Below, piece after piece: positions 11,142-24,200 of a stretch of 64,000 nt of DNA. The position numbers and the translations under genes are program-made. Numbering within the stretch: position 1 is the first letter of the stretch; each line of letters begins with the position of its first letter. The notes under the pieces are model-generated. The model was given only the letters and a program-made list of their open reading frames with translations. It ran no database searches and was not told the DNA's origin. Source of the stretch: Immersiella caudata (Eukaryota > Ascomycota > Sordariomycetes > Sordariales > Lasiosphaeriaceae); NCBI GenBank assembly GCA_030512335.1, contig JAULSU010000006.1, positions 372,001-436,000 of the forward strand. Direction: 5' to 3'.

Positions 11142-12750
11142 CTTGTGGGCTGTGGCACTAGAGTCTGAGTAACAGAGGAATGATGGTTCTCTAGCTGCTT
11201 GCACTAGGGGACGATGGCTTCTCGACTGACCAATACGTTGGGGTCCAGTCAAATTGGGAATGCCAGCAGACTGACGGCTTTTATCTCCAGGCCAAACCTC
11301 AAGGCAAGCCACCGCGTTCGCCTTTCCTCAATCCGCATTCGCGCGCTCCAGACACTGTGGGCATTTTCTTGTCGCCAACACACCGAGACGGAGGCACAAC
11401 ACGTCACGGTGCGGGTAAGGCTGAGGTCTGCGCTTCTCCTTGGCACGTCCGGTCAATCATGGTGGCAGTGAGATCGCTCGCGAGACAACTGCAGTGTCTC
11501 GCGCGCGGGCGGTTGAACAAAGTTAGTTCACTCGGTTGCCACGGAGGACACACACCAACCGCCAAGGTCGAAGGCGCCATGAGCCATGGTCAATCCGCGC
11601 TGCTGCCTCCTGGGTTCGTTTCAGCTATCACTATCACGGTCGCATCCGGGTGTTAAATGCGCTCCGCAAATGAGCACTCGACAGGTGGACGCTGATAACA
11701 TTGGTATCTGTCTGGCAGTGACCTGGACAAACGGCCAGAAAGAGGAATAAATGGTCCCGATACCCCCGCTCCCCCGCTCCGGCACGGGAAGGCTGCGGCG
11801 CTGCCTCCCCGAGGCCGATCCAAGCCACAATACCACCCGCCGCTCTCCGCATTCGAGCCAACTCATCATCCTCGACAAACCGCCATTCGCCGGGTTGCCC
11901 GAAAGTCAGACAGCGACCGAGTTGACAAATCCAGAACCTGGCCCCCTCTCCATGCGAGACATCCCGTCACATCACCGCCGCATCCAATCCAGAGTCCCGG
12001 CCGGACGGCTCGTACTCCTCGCCGGCCATGCCGAATCGGGCTGCCATGTCTTCATTTCCCCACTCACAGCCTTATCAGGGACCCAATGACCACGACGACG
12101 AGAGATATTTCGCAATTGAGCAGTTGCCCTACGCATGCTCCCACACCACCGCAAGTCGCGGCCAAACAACCTTTCGGGCAGGCTGAGCCACTGGTCGGGC
12201 TCCGTCAGTCCGCCATGCGTGTCATCGCATGCAGCTACCCAATGCGCACAGCAGCTCCCGAGCTCGACCTGTGGGGTTGCTCAACCGCGTCCGCAGCATG
12301 CCAGATGCGCACCCTTGCCATTGGCGAATGGCTGATCCCTCGGAGCCGAGGGGAGGTGTTATCGTGACGGGAGGACAAGCCGCGTCCTCTCCGCATTTGC
12401 GCAGAAGGCATACATGCGATGCTGTATAAGAGCCCGGCGCATGGTAGGGGACGTACCCTGCGGCTCCCTCTTTTCTTTGACCAAGCTTCTTCCTGGCATA
12501 GCCTTCAGCCTCCGTCAAACGGTCCTGTGTCAGAAGCATCTTTTTGGTTATTGTCAGACCAGCCTCGCGTTGCCATCCCACCAGACGGCTACACACGCCG
12601 CCTGCTGAGCCTTCTCCCCACAGCTTGACCTCAATACCTCACTCAACACAAACCTGTACTCACTACATTACCAAAAACGATTGACCATACGAAAGACGGA
12701 ATCCCATGTCTTAGGTCCGCTCTCTCTCCAGAAGCGGTTCAATCATCCGT
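11142..12750. other. Intergenic region
   Basis: About 1.6 kb between a minus-strand and a plus-strand start. I see no convincing gene, only short chance frames, and no clear repeat. A TATA-like TGTATAAGAG at about 12421 and a pyrimidine-rich leader precede the gene at 12751. Confidence 0.5.
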
Positions 12751-13905
12751 ATGGACCGAACCTCAGGCAAACCCTCACCTTCCGAGAGCCCCCTGAGTGA
12801 GCGAAAGGCTGCCATCATAGCCAAATCTATGGCTGAGGTTGAACGATACCTCGATCAATGGCTTGAAACTTCGAAGCCGATGAAGCGGCCATCGAAGCGG
12901 GCACGCGAAGACACCGACAGCGGCGCCGAGGACGCTGTCACTCAGCGAAACTCCAAGGCGCCCTCACAGAAGCGTACCAAGCGTGAGCAGCCTACCCGTC
13001 GCTTCGCGTGCCCGTTTGCCCGACACAACCCGGCCAAGTTCAAAACCGAACGGACCTGCTGCGGCCCTGGATGGACAGGTGTTCACCGCGTCAAGGAGCA
13101 CGTCTACCGCTGCCACCTCCAGAAGAACCGCTGTAACCGCTGCTCTCAGCCCTTCGACGACGCCAAACTCCTCAAGGAGCACCAGCGCGCCGCAACACCA
13201 TGCCCGCTCCGCGACGACGCCCCGACGGACTTCATCACTGAAGAGCAGGAGAAACTCCTCCACGCACGCGCGAAGGCAAACTCATCCCCCGAAGACAACT
13301 GGCGCGACATGTACCGCATCATCTTCCCCTCCGCCAAGACCATCCCCGCCCCCTTTTACGACGCCTCGGACAGCGATCCCACCCCTGCCAAGGACACCGG
13401 CGAGGAGTTGTCCCGCTTCAAGGACGTCGACGAATGCAAAGTCTTCGTCAAGCGCGAGTTCCTTCGCGCTGTCAAGCCCGTCATCGTGGCCGAAGTCGAA
13501 CGCGTGCTTCAAGTCGTCGAAGCCAAGGTCATCAAGAAAGCCACCGACATCGTCAAGGATTTCCAGACCCGTCTTACCCGCACTCTTCAGTACCAATCTG
13601 AGCAAGCGGAGCTTCTCGAGACGCCGGTGACGCCCGAGACGGAACCGGATCTGGTACCTGATCGTATCACCATGCCTGACTTTGGGGCGATTTTCTCAAC
13701 GCTGGGTGATGATCCGATGTTGAACCACCTGGTGCCCGAGGGCGGGTTCAATTGGAATGCATACATGATGCCTTCGGCTTTTCCTACGGGGGTGGAGGAT
13801 CAGGGGCAGTGTGGTGTTGCCGAGTCGGTGCATGACTCGGCTTATTTTAGTTCGTCTGTTGACGGAAGGGGAAGTGGGAGTTGGAGAGTTGGCGACTTTT
13901 CATGA
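12751..13905 (+). CDS. C2H2-like zinc-binding protein (paralogue of 33892-36466)
   Basis: Single exon of 384 residues. It opens with a short helical segment and a basic KRPSKRAR / SQKRTKREQ stretch, a likely nuclear signal. Residues about 84-155 then form a Cys/His-rich unit: FACPFARHNP, CCGPGW, RVKEHVYRCH, RCNRCSQPF and LLKEHQR ... CPL. This is a recurring Pezizomycotina arrangement in which a fused CPF...HNP...C/W unit precedes a C2H2 finger. The middle third (EDNWRDMYRIIFPSA) and a helical region (residues about 230-290) also have counterparts in the gene at 33892-36466, so the whole architecture is shared. The C terminus is acidic. A DNA- or RNA-binding regulatory role is likely but not shown. 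Confidence 0.75.
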   Translation: MDRTSGKPSPSESPLSERKAAIIAKSMAEVERYLDQWLETSKPMKRPSKRAREDTDSGAEDAVTQRNSKAPSQKRTKREQPTRRFACPFARHNPAKFKTERTCCGPGWTGVHRVKEHVYRCHLQKNRCNRCSQPFDDAKLLKEHQRAATPCPLRDDAPTDFITEEQEKLLHARAKANSSPEDNWRDMYRIIFPSAKTIPAPFYDASDSDPTPAKDTGEELSRFKDVDECKVFVKREFLRAVKPVIVAEVERVLQVVEAKVIKKATDIVKDFQTRLTRTLQYQSEQAELLETPVTPETEPDLVPDRITMPDFGAIFSTLGDDPMLNHLVPEGGFNWNAYMMPSAFPTGVEDQGQCGVAESVHDSAYFSSSVDGRGSGSWRVGDFS

Positions 13906-15358
13906 GGATTTCCCGTGATCAAGTCATAGTTTGGGGGGGTGGACTTTAGGTCTGTGTTCGATGGATGTGTGATGTCTTTGGTGGTTTGTCACGACAGTGA
14001 ATGCTTCTCTTTTGTGGACCTGTCTTCCTTTTTGTTGGAATTGGGTCTTTGGTGTGACTTTTGGGGGTGTGTTTACTTCCAAGGTGTGATTCCTCTTACT
14101 TCCGTCTTGTTCTGGTGGGTTGGTAGGATGAGTGTGGTATATGTCTCTCTGTTCCCTTTGTCGCCTCACTGTCAAGAGCTCTTAACTGCTGGACTGGATC
14201 TGTTTGGGGGTATTCTTAGCATCACTTGCAATTCCTTTGTAGACGATAGTGTTGGAATACAGGCTCATCTTCGTTCACGCCCTGCTCCCTGACCTGTTCG
14301 ACGAGACTCGGAGGTCCAACCCCTCTGTAAAAAAAAAAAGCATTTTGCTCCCACCACTCACTGGATGGACATCCTGCATCCACCCGCTTTCGGCGCGGGG
14401 TCGCTTTCCCCCCCATGCCCTCCATCCCCTCCGTCCCTCCATGATTGACAACTGACAGCAAAGTTGACCGACTGACGACATATCACACTCCAGTCCCAAT
14501 GCCCCTCATCAACCCCTCCCCCACGTCCCCATCCCCATCTTTGTACCCCCCCGATGCTGCAACCGCCCGTTGGCTCGCCGCCAAGTCAACCAGCCATTGA
14601 CACCAAACTTGCAATTTTCGCTGAGACTCCCCCTTTCCATTGGCTTGTTTCGGGCCCATCATATGTCGGTCATGCCACGGGATTGGGTCACTCTGCTCAC
14701 TTTTCGGGATTCTCGGGGAAAGGGAAAGGGAAGATGTAGGACCTGGTTGGATTTGGGTCTGTCTGGCCTGGTTTGGCGGCCTCCCGCATCATCAAGTAGT
14801 AAAGTAAATGGGAGTTCAGCTGTGACGACGTGCATCGGCATGACATGACATTACATGGCGTGTATCAGAAGTATGAGCTGCAGAGCGCAGTACAGCGCAG
14901 TGCAGAGCATAATACAGTTTGCATCAGCAGATATGTCCTGTGGTAGGTAGATGAGCTGCACATGATATCCATCGGTAAGTCTACTCTGTCGATCATTGCA
15001 GATTGCTGGGGAAAGTACATGCGGCTCGTTCCAAGGTGGGGAGTTGTCGGCGATGTGAAGGGGCGGAGGAGGGATGTAATGTGTTTTGCACAAGGTCCTT
15101 GCTTCCGGGCTTTCCAGGGAATACGAGTTGGTTTGGGCTTGGTGGATGAGGAGGGGTAGAGGTTGTGGTTTGGTTTTTCGCGATTGCGCAGATGGCGATG
15201 GTGGGATGGAAGTTGTTGTGTCCTCGAGGAATGTGTCCCTTTTTGGACGCAAGGCTGGTAAGTTGGGCCCTCGTCACTGCAATTTTAGCCCTCCACGCCC
15301 ACCTTGCAGTTGCTGGAAAGCACCATACATCTCGGATGCTTCGGTATTGGCTGCTCAT
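13906..15358. other. Convergent intergenic region
   Basis: About 1.45 kb between convergent stops. It has a GT-rich 3' UTR-like segment (13.9-14.2 kb), a run of 10 A near 14329, and low-complexity GCAG-rich sequence near 14880-14910. No supported gene. Confidence 0.5.
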
Positions 15359-16861
15359 CTACCACTCGTCCCCCTCATGCCCCGCCCCCTGCGTCTCTGG
15401 ATCCCAATCCCTCTCCAACCTCCACGCATCCTCGGCCTTGATATTCATCTTTGCAATATCACAACCCCTATGTCCCCACTTCTCCGCAAACACCGCCCGC
15501 CCCGTATCAATAAACATCCTCAACCCCATCTCAAACCCCTCGTAATCCCTCGCAAACGGCTCCCCCTGTCCCCCCGTCTGGCTCAACTGCCACATATTCC
15601 TCCACCCATTCCCATCCTCATACTTTGCCTCCTCCATCCTCTTCGCCACCTCCACCAATTTCTCCCACGTCTCTCCCTCTCCCTCTTTCAACTTCCTCCC
15701 CTTCTCCTCTTTCCTCTTCGGATCGCCCTTAAACCGCGCCTTCACACCAGGGGCTCTAAACAGCGCGGCTATATCCTCCATGACCGTCGCCACATCCAGG
15801 ATAATCCCAATCTCCGTTTCCCCCTGCCAGTACCCCGCCCACATGAGGCGCACATACATGTCGCAATCTGTCGCGTAAAAGGGAATATGCGTATCCCACC
15901 CCCCTACATCCAATATCGCGTCGCGGTTTACCAGCGTGAGGTGATCATACGCGAAGAAGTGGTTCGCCCACTTGGGCGCCTCGGGTCTGCGAAGGAATTG
16001 CAACACGCCGACTGCTCTGTCATAAAGGGTGTAGGTAACGGGGGAGTCCCCACGGTCGTTATACGTCATGGGTGCGTCCTCGGGGTATGTCTCATTCTCG
16101 TTAGAGAACACCACGAGGTCCTGATGCGACCAAAAGTATTGTTCCCATTTGCGCTCAAGCGCAGTCCAAGCGTAAAAGTTCTGGAGCTGCGCAAAAGTGA
16201 GCAGTGTAGGCGTAATGAGGACGTTTACGCCCAGCGTGGCGAGCTGCGTGTGGTTGAGATAAAAGGGGTTTTGCAATGTGAGTTTGTTGTGCAGGTTGGA
16301 GTACATGACGCCGGTGTTTTCGACGACGTAGATGTCGGAGGCGGGCCAGCCCGCGGCGATGTATGAGGAGATGCATTGGACGAGCTGCGGCCAGTTGCGG
16401 GTGAAGCCGATGAAGAGCGGGGTGGCTTCGGCGTAGTGGACTTTCGGCGGGCGGTTGATGAGCGGGGTGCCGAGGAGTTCGGCGAGGCGGGCCGGCCGGA
16501 TGTCGTTGGATGAGAGGAGGGGGAACGGGTCCGGTACGGGCGGGGACGGTTCGCGCGGGGGCTTGTACGGGGGTTTTGGGCCGGGGACGTAGTCGGGGCC
16601 GTTCCAGCTGAAGAATTCGTGCTCGAGGGATTCTGCAGGGACTTGGACTTTTTCGGCTTCTTTGACGGAAGACGCGGGGGGGTCTTCGCGACGGCGGGTG
16701 CTGCTCGTCCAAAAATGCGAAGTTTCCTTGAGGCGCGAGGAGAAGCGCACCACGGCGAAATCGTCGCTGCGCGGGGTGAGAAAGTAGACGAGGGCGAGGA
16801 CGGTGCACACGACCAGCACGCGGTATCGCGAGCGCACCGAAAGGTGCATCACCTTGGCCAT
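15359..16861 (-). CDS. Type II membrane glycosyltransferase-like protein
   Basis: Single exon of 500 residues. A short basic N terminus and one hydrophobic segment (about residues 12-29, YRVLVVCTVLALVYFL) predict a Golgi or ER type II anchor. A Pro-rich stem (PPYKPPREPSPPVPDP) follows, then a lumenal domain. That domain contains PLFIGFTRNWPQLVQC, DIYVVENTG, LTLQNPFYLNH, the acidic FYATDCDMYVRL motif (a DxD-like metal/nucleotide-sugar site) and DVGGWDTH. This order resembles GT-A-fold, GT2-like fungal glycosyltransferases. A charged insert (KGDPKRKEEKGRKLKEGEGE) lies in the C-terminal third. The sugar donor and acceptor cannot be inferred. The upstream 1.4 kb contains a 17-bp direct repeat. 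Confidence 0.7.
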   Translation of the reverse strand: MAKVMHLSVRSRYRVLVVCTVLALVYFLTPRSDDFAVVRFSSRLKETSHFWTSSTRRREDPPASSVKEAEKVQVPAESLEHEFFSWNGPDYVPGPKPPYKPPREPSPPVPDPFPLLSSNDIRPARLAELLGTPLINRPPKVHYAEATPLFIGFTRNWPQLVQCISSYIAAGWPASDIYVVENTGVMYSNLHNKLTLQNPFYLNHTQLATLGVNVLITPTLLTFAQLQNFYAWTALERKWEQYFWSHQDLVVFSNENETYPEDAPMTYNDRGDSPVTYTLYDRAVGVLQFLRRPEAPKWANHFFAYDHLTLVNRDAILDVGGWDTHIPFYATDCDMYVRLMWAGYWQGETEIGIILDVATVMEDIAALFRAPGVKARFKGDPKRKEEKGRKLKEGEGETWEKLVEVAKRMEEAKYEDGNGWRNMWQLSQTGGQGEPFARDYEGFEMGLRMFIDTGRAVFAEKWGHRGCDIAKMNIKAEDAWRLERDWDPETQGAGHEGDEW

Positions 16862-17121
16862 GGCGATATCATGGGTTTGACGGCGGTCACCTCATGGTTT
16901 CAGCGGGAAACAGCGTGCTGAGGTGAGGCCTTCAGGGAGGGAAGGCGCGACGAGGACAACTCGCCCGGTCGAGTCATGGCCGCGATTAAAATGCGCGGAT
17001 CGGCCATCAGCGAACACTATATATAGCGTGGCATCGCGCCGGGAGTTGCTATACCATCTAGATGAACTGCCAACGAAAGCGTTCTGGCCTTCCGGGACAG
17101 CGCGCAGATAGATTGCGCTGG

Positions 17122-17138
17122 GACTGGTATCGCGAACT
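17122..17138. repeat. 17-bp direct repeat, copy 1
   Basis: GACTGGTATCGCGAACT, identical to 17697-17713. It has a palindromic TCGCGA core and lies about 260 bases upstream of the glycosyltransferase-like start. Confidence 0.8.
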
Positions 17139-17696
17139 GGGGGGACGAACCCCTCGCTGCGGGGAGTGGGGCACCAACCGAAGGAGGGACGGGGTTCGAA
17201 TCAACAAGCTTCCATCTCACATGCGACGCTCCCCGTCCCGCATTCGAATCCATCTCGAAGCGAAGCCCATCCCGAAATAATACACCCAACTTCAAACCGC
17301 AAAGTCCAGACCTAGAATCCCCCCAACCATATCCTTCCGGGTTCTGGAACCTCCCTGCCCGCTTGGCCGTTTCAGGGACATGTTTGTCAACGTCACCACC
17401 AATAAACACAACACCAAAACCCCACCAACCACACAACCACGCTCCTACGCCAGGATTACCCGCCCATCGCTTGGGAAAGCTTAATCACGACCGAGGCCAG
17501 TCCGCTCCAAAAAAGAACAACCACCAGCCGTCGTCGCTTTTAGCCGCCATTTCATCCAAGTGCACACACGACCGGGAAACCCTCGCCAGCGCGCAATCTC
17601 ATATCACGGGTTCAATTGGTTGTGGACGGAACGGAACAGGTTTCTTCAATCCCCTATCGTCGTCATCTCTCCTACCACTCACTCGCTCGCTCGCTC

Positions 17697-17713
17697 GACT
17701 GGTATCGCGAACT
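17697..17713. repeat. 17-bp direct repeat, copy 2
   Basis: Exact second copy of the 17-bp element at 17122-17138, adjacent to a CTCG microsatellite. Confidence 0.8.
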
Positions 17714-18278
17714 TCGGGCCTGTCCTCCGCGCATACATAATACACTTCCCCTCGCTCTTCTACCACCCGCCGCATTCTCGCTAGCCACCACTCTCCTCCC
17801 CTCCCTTCTCTCCCTCAAAAATCGCCAATTAAATGAGACAAATATGCGTGGCAGCAACGGGGCATCTCTTTGTACAGACGTAGAAATAGACAAGCCCGAA
17901 TTGAACCCCTTCCATCTCAACACAAACCCACCCTCAAAATAGGTACCAGAGAGTCAATCACTCTCTTTCTCGCTCTGTCTATCCAGACACCACCCATTCC
18001 TTCCCTTCCCTGCCCTGGACCCTATGTAGCAGTGTCCCTCCGTCGACCGCCAAGTCAAGTTAAAGTCCATACATCTCAAGTCTCGGCCGCAAAAGAAGAA
18101 AATGAACAGAGAAGAAGAAGAAGAAAAAAAAAACAAGAGCAACATGCAAAGGAAAAGAAAAAAAAAGCTCCGCTCGGGTGGTATATCCTGAACAACAACA
18201 CTAGTACACATTGACACAAGAAAAACAACATAGTGAACCCTCTCCCCGCACAGACAGAAGAAGGGTGGCTAGACGAAG

Positions 18279-21200
18279 CTACTCCTCATCCAAGCTCCCC
18301 ATTAGCCCACTCCCCTTACTACTCTTCTTCCCCAGCCTCAAGATGCTCAGCCTCTTCCTTACACTTCCTAGACTTTGTATCCCGCTTACGGTGCTGCTCC
18401 CATGTTCGGAGGACGACAGCGTTCGTTCTTTATCCACGGCCGTGGCGTCGGTGCTTTCTCGTGCCGCGCCCGAGTCGGTAACCCAGTCCATGGATTGGTC
18501 GATTCTACCGCCGCCAACAGTGGCAGGACTCATCTCAGTGCCGTTGGAGTACCCCGCTGATCGTGCACCGGCAGCGTTGCTGTCAGATGATGAGTGCCCT
18601 CTGAAGAAACTCCTCCTGTTGCCGTTCTCCTTACCGATACTACGGCTGTGGCTGAGGTTGCTACCTTCGTTCTCGTAGGCGTGGTTATCGCCGTTTATCT
18701 GGGGAACGGGCGGCGTATTTTCCTTGGTGTCCTTCTTACGGCCGCCAAGGAAGCTGAGACGGGCGCCGCGGCCTTGTCGCAGGGAGACAGGCTGGAGGAT
18801 CTTGACCTCCTCGGTTGTTGCCCCATTGGCAAGGAGTGGACCGCCAGTCTTTTGCGGTTGTTGCGCGAAACCAGTGTTTGGCTGTGGCGAGCGGTGCGGC
18901 CAACTAGGCGTCGGCGAGGGGTTCACTTCGCGGAGGGGTTGTGATGGCATGAAGATGGCGATCTCCGGTGCAAAAGTGCTTTCGAAGACTGCTCCAGTCA
19001 GTGTCAATTTCTCCTCTGTCAAAATTAGAAGACCACTTACGCTGCAGAAGTTCCTCAACATGTCTCGTGAGGATCTCATTCCCGCTCTTCGCAAACGTCC
19101 CCAAACACCTCTTGATCATAATAGCATGATCTACCAGCGCCATCTTAATCGCGTTCTCTTGCGCATCAAGTTCAGGGGCCTCAAGCTCGTCCTCTTCCAT
19201 CTCCGTTTCGTTCGCTATCGAGCTGCCGCCACTTTGCCTCGTCATGCCCGGGATCAGCTCCCGGTAACAAACCACGCTGTTCTCCGAGTTGGGGTTGACG
19301 CTGATACTAACGGCATCGTACAACAACTGCGCCGCTTCGTCGCCCCCCTCGCCATCCAACACTTTTCTCTCCACAATCGTCATCTCAGCCGTCTTCCTCA
19401 CGATCCGCTCCAACCCCGTCTCCTTGGCCGAGAGCCGGATCTCACGCACACCCACAATCTCGCTCCTTCGCAAGATGGTCGGGAAGGCCTCGGCCGTGGT
19501 GTACACCAGCTTCTCCGCATAATGTCCCGTAACCGGCCCGCTCGTATTCCTCTTGGTGCTAACCGAGAACTGCTGGGGGTGGCTCGACACGAGGTAGTCC
19601 CTGATAACCTGGGGCACCCGTGCGCGCTGGAAGACGTGGTGGTTGAGATCACGATGCGGGCTAAGAGCGGAAATGACCAAGAACTGGCCCTCCACCTCGT
19701 CAATGTTCTCGTTCATAACGATTTGCGCCGACGGATACATCTCCTGCATGCGGTCCGTAAACGCAGACGCTCGTTCTGTCGGTGAGCCCTCGAACACGAA
19801 TTCCTTGTCCTGCACACTCGTTGGGAAGCCGAGACCCTTGTAGATGACCTTGAAGTACTTGGGTACAAGTCTGTCGCTCTTGGCAATCGTTTCGTAGATC
19901 GTCGCGATGGCGCGCTCTGTTCTAGCGAGCTTGGCAAAGTCGAAGATGTTTGACTCGTACTGGGTTTGCAGCTCCTTGTACGCCGCAAGGGCGCTGCTCC
20001 ATGCCTCTCCGTCTTCAAAGTGTCTGATCATGCTGAAGTATATCCTCTCTTTACGTTCAAAGTGCGACTGCGCTGGGAACTCTGGGTCTTGCAATGCCGG
20101 CGTCGTCCTGGTAGGGTCCCAATCGTAGAGGTCAGCGTGAAGTCGGAGGGCGAGACCTGCTTCGGCGTGATTCCTCGCCTCGGCCTGGAGGTTCGCGAGC
20201 TGATGGACGTATCGGATGAAGATCTCCTCCTTCTGCATGTCACGAAGGAACTCCATGAGTCTCAGGCGGTGGATGAGGTGCGATGCTTCCCCAGAGCCAT
20301 CCCCACTGTGCACAGCAACCAACAGGTCCAGAAACTCGTTGACCGTGCCGACGAGCTCTCGCAAGGCTTGGTAGAGGGGCTCGTTGGCCATCCTGGAGAG
20401 CGGTTCGAACCGCTCCAGCAACTCGCTGACGAACAACTTCTGCAGTATGCTCTCTGTCAACGGTTTGGTCTTGAAGTAGATATCCAGGCAGTCGATCATC
20501 TCTGTCTGGATCACCGACAGATCCTCGCTGAGCGTCCACTCACTGACGATCATGGTCTGCAGCACCTCGACAGCCATACGCCGCAGTCCCTCGTGAACGC
20601 TGAGGCAGAGCTCGACGATAGGACCAACGAGAGTCGGCACGTACTGAACCTGGTAACCACCCATCTTGGACAGACCGTACCTTGCCCGCTCCTCCAGGCT
20701 GGTCTCCCACCCAATGGCCTCCCACGTCTTCCGCAGCAGCTCAGCCCCGTGCTCCCGGACGTCACCAGCGATCTTCCAAACTGCCCTCCTCTTCTGTTCC
20801 GGAAAGGTCTCGAGCGCAAGCATTGGGCTGCCGACCAGCTTGAGCAGCGCCGTGAAGAACAGCTTCCACAGCTCCGTATTGAAGTTTTCGGCTTCGTCAG
20901 GATGCGGGAGGAAAGACTCGAGCAGAATGCTAGCGAGATACTGTAGCGTTCGCATGGTCGACTTGTGGTGGAAAATGTGCACGCTCAGCCAGTTCGACGG
21001 GAACGTCTCGCCCTGCAAGATGCTCATGTGAACGCGAAGCGAGTTCTCAACGATAACATGGAGGTCATCCTCAGCCAGCTCGAGCTGCATCCCGCTTGGC
21101 GAGTTGGACAGCGCGGACAACACGGCCGAGAGCTCGATGAGGGCTTCATCGAAGACGACTTCCTCGACGGTCGGTTTTGAGGGGAATGGGTACGACGTAG

Positions 21201-24200
21201 GAAAGAGTAGCGAGAGGCGGCTCTTGGGTTTTTGCTCGACAGCCTGGATGGAGAGGTAGGACTGGATGATCTTGGGAATGTAATCGGGGATTTCGGGGCC
21301 GAGATGGTCGACCTGGCTGGCGAGAACCGAGCAGCACAGCCGGACCTGGTCCCTCCACTGCTCCGTCATCTCGTCCGTGTGACCCCAATGAGGGGCAATC
21401 CACCTGACGGTGTTAGCGCTCAGGGCGGATCGCTGTTCTGGGTGAGAGAAGATGTCCAGCTTGGCGTAGTTGATGATGAGGACGAGTTTGTACAGCACAA
21501 GCTTGCCCTTGACCATGGAGCAAGAGTCCATAAAGTCGATAGCAATATGCAAGATCTCCTCGGTCGTCAACAGGCCAGCCAGCTCTGGTAGCCATGTGTG
21601 GAAATGCTGCACGGCCAGGGTCTGACTGCCGACAAGGACAGGGGCGGTACTGCGCATCATGGCGTCGAGGGCCTTGAAGATGCTTCGGAGATGTCGCGTG
21701 AAGCCAGGGTTGGAGCTCGTTATGCCGATACCCGCCTCCTTCGCTTTTTGCTGCCCCCTCGCGTGGGTGATGAATTTCAGGATATGCCGTGCAACCTTGA
21801 AAGTAGCACGCAGCTTCCTGGATGTCTCGGGCTCGGTAGGCTTGGACAGGAGTCGGGTGAACGACCTCACCAGACAGGGTGTTGCGAAGGGGTAGTTGAA
21901 CCTGTTCTCGGCGTACTGGTCCACAAGAGGCGCAAGGTTGAACCGCCTGTCGTGCACGATATCCAGGACCCGTACGAGGGCGGTGAACACAAGATCCTCG
22001 TAGTCATCATTCCCGGAGTACTCGACAAGGATGCCAAACAACGCGTCCAAGACATCGTTCAACAGCTTGACCACCTCAATTTCGGCGACGAAGATAAACT
22101 CCTTGAGCAAGTTCGGGATCTGGTCCCGGGGAGACTCTTTCCAGCCAATGAGCCCCAGCACCACCCTATTTTGCGAGAACCTTGTGCTGCAAAGATACGT
22201 CTCCACGCGAATCATGGCAAAGGGCCCAGTCACCTCAGGCTCGTCCCTGCCCCTGGAAGTGAACGGCAAGCTGAGATACCCGCCCTTCCCGGGCGCAGAT
22301 GGCTGCGGTGTCACTGTGTTCTCGTCAACGCGATAGAGGAGCAGCCCGTGCACGCCGTCGCGTAGAAATGCATGCTGCTCCCAGAGCGGCATGAACGCCA
22401 TCGCAAAAGGGTGGTTGGGTGCATCTGCCAGGTGCATCACAACGTGCGCAGTATTGACGTCTTGCGGCGCGAGCACGAGCTTGATAGTTTGTTTCCACTT
22501 CTCCCCGCGATCTGCTGCTGCCGACCTCCAGGTCGTTACACCCTCATTATTCGACGATGGAAAGATGCAGTTCTCGATGCGCTCGCCTGACGCTTTCCGG
22601 ACCTCGACAGTCAGCTGAAGGTTGTTCCCGTGCATGCTGGCGGGGAGGGCTGTCGCGCTGGCTCCGTAACGGGAGAGCAGTGTCTGTCGCGTCAAAACAG
22701 CCTCGTCGATGGTCAGGTAGATGTCGGACCTGGGTTTTGTCGGTGCGCCCGAGAAGCCAATCTTATTCGTCTTGGAGATTCCGGACAGTACCGTGGGGGT
22801 CGCCTTTATGAGAACATCGGCATCCGGGTTGTTGAACGCTTTGAGGTGGACTTGCAAGCGTTCTGCACGTCTCGACTTTTCGTAATGGCCCGTTTTGCTC
22901 TCCAGTAGGTCTCGCACGATAGGATCCCACTCATCTCCGTTCTCGTGCCGGTCCGACTGCGATCTGACAGAAGGGGCCCAGATGCTGACGACATGCTCGA
23001 CCTCTTCGTCCTGCTTCATCACCGAGTTCAGCTTGAGCACGCCGACGCCTACGGTCCTGTCGGCTGTTGCTTGTGCCGGTTGCATATCCATAGACGGCCG
23101 TCCCCGCGAATGCCCGGTGCTTGGCGGCGGGCCGTCCCGACTCTCGGCTCCCGCGGTCGTTTGCGGAACCCCCTCCGGCTGCTCCGACAGCGCATCCAGC
23201 TTGGGGTTGCCCCTCGAAAACGCGGACCGGGTGCTCTTTCCAGCCCACATCAGGCTCCTACGCACTGATTTGTTGCCGGACGACAGCGGCGGTTTTGACG
23301 AGTCCTTGGTAAATTGTTGTAGCCCCTGTTGGATTCCCTGAGACATGGTCCCAGACCGCGAGAGGGGCTTCGCCGTGGCGACGACGGTTTGCGGCGCCCG
23401 TATTTTCACCACTAGAAAGAGCTCCGAGTCGGCGGACGGCGCATCACCGATATCCGATGAAGAAAGGTCCGCAAAGAGGGTGCGCATCTGCATGTTCCTT
23501 GCAAGGTGTCCCATCTGCCCGCCAGCGGGTACTTCGACAATGTAGCTCTCGGAAAGGGGCGTCAGCGTTCCGCCTGGAGACTTGGTGGCGAGATAGATGA
23601 CCAACGTCGTGGCGTCGGTGGACGCGCCAGCAAAGCCCTTGATGTCGACCAACAGATGATGCAGCGCAGTTATTTCCACGGGATGCGTTGGCGGCTCATC
23701 CAAAAGGCCCATTATCGACTGCAGTCGCGTTATTTCCACCACAGAGTCATCGCCGGTGAGGACGCGCCCTCGCTCATGCGGGTCGCGGACAATAACCTCT
23801 CCCCCGCAGAGCTTGTTGACCCGCACCAGGTCCCATACTGTCTTCTCTCGCAGCGTCTTGTACTCCCACGTCGTGAGCACATCGTGGAGAAACTGTTGTC
23901 TCGAAAAGTTCAGCGTGGAGACGAGCTGCGACAGGGTGTCGAGTTTGCTGTATTGGCGCGACAGCAGGAGTTCGTGGAGGTTGGTCGAGTGCCACTCTCG
24001 AAGGCAGGACGCGATCTCGTCGATGAGCGGCTCGGATGCCGAAGTCGGGGTCTCGTCGCCAATCTTAAGCATCGGGACTGGCGCTGGTGGCCGAGGCTCG
24101 TTGGGGTCGCGCTTCACTGGCACAGAGAGCGCTCCGGGCGTGCCATTGGGCAGTCCTGATGCGCCCCTGCGCGGGCTCTTGGGGTCGAGGCCGGCAATGG

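Larger units (their letters stand above)
16862..18278. other. Intergenic region upstream of the glycosyltransferase-like gene
   Basis: About 1.4 kb between two minus-strand genes. It contains a 17-bp direct repeat, a (CTCG)n microsatellite near 17681-17697 and a purine-rich GAA/A tract at 18100-18170 that would be U-rich 3' UTR of the DOCK transcript. No supported gene. Confidence 0.5.

Noticed and set aside
15086..16366. Long plus-strand frame (426 codons)
   Set aside because: Antisense to the glycosyltransferase-like gene; its Leu/Pro/His-rich composition is that of a shadow frame.
18724..22365. Several long plus-strand frames (up to 353 codons)
   Set aside because: All lie antisense to the DOCK gene, whose domains are clear on the minus strand.
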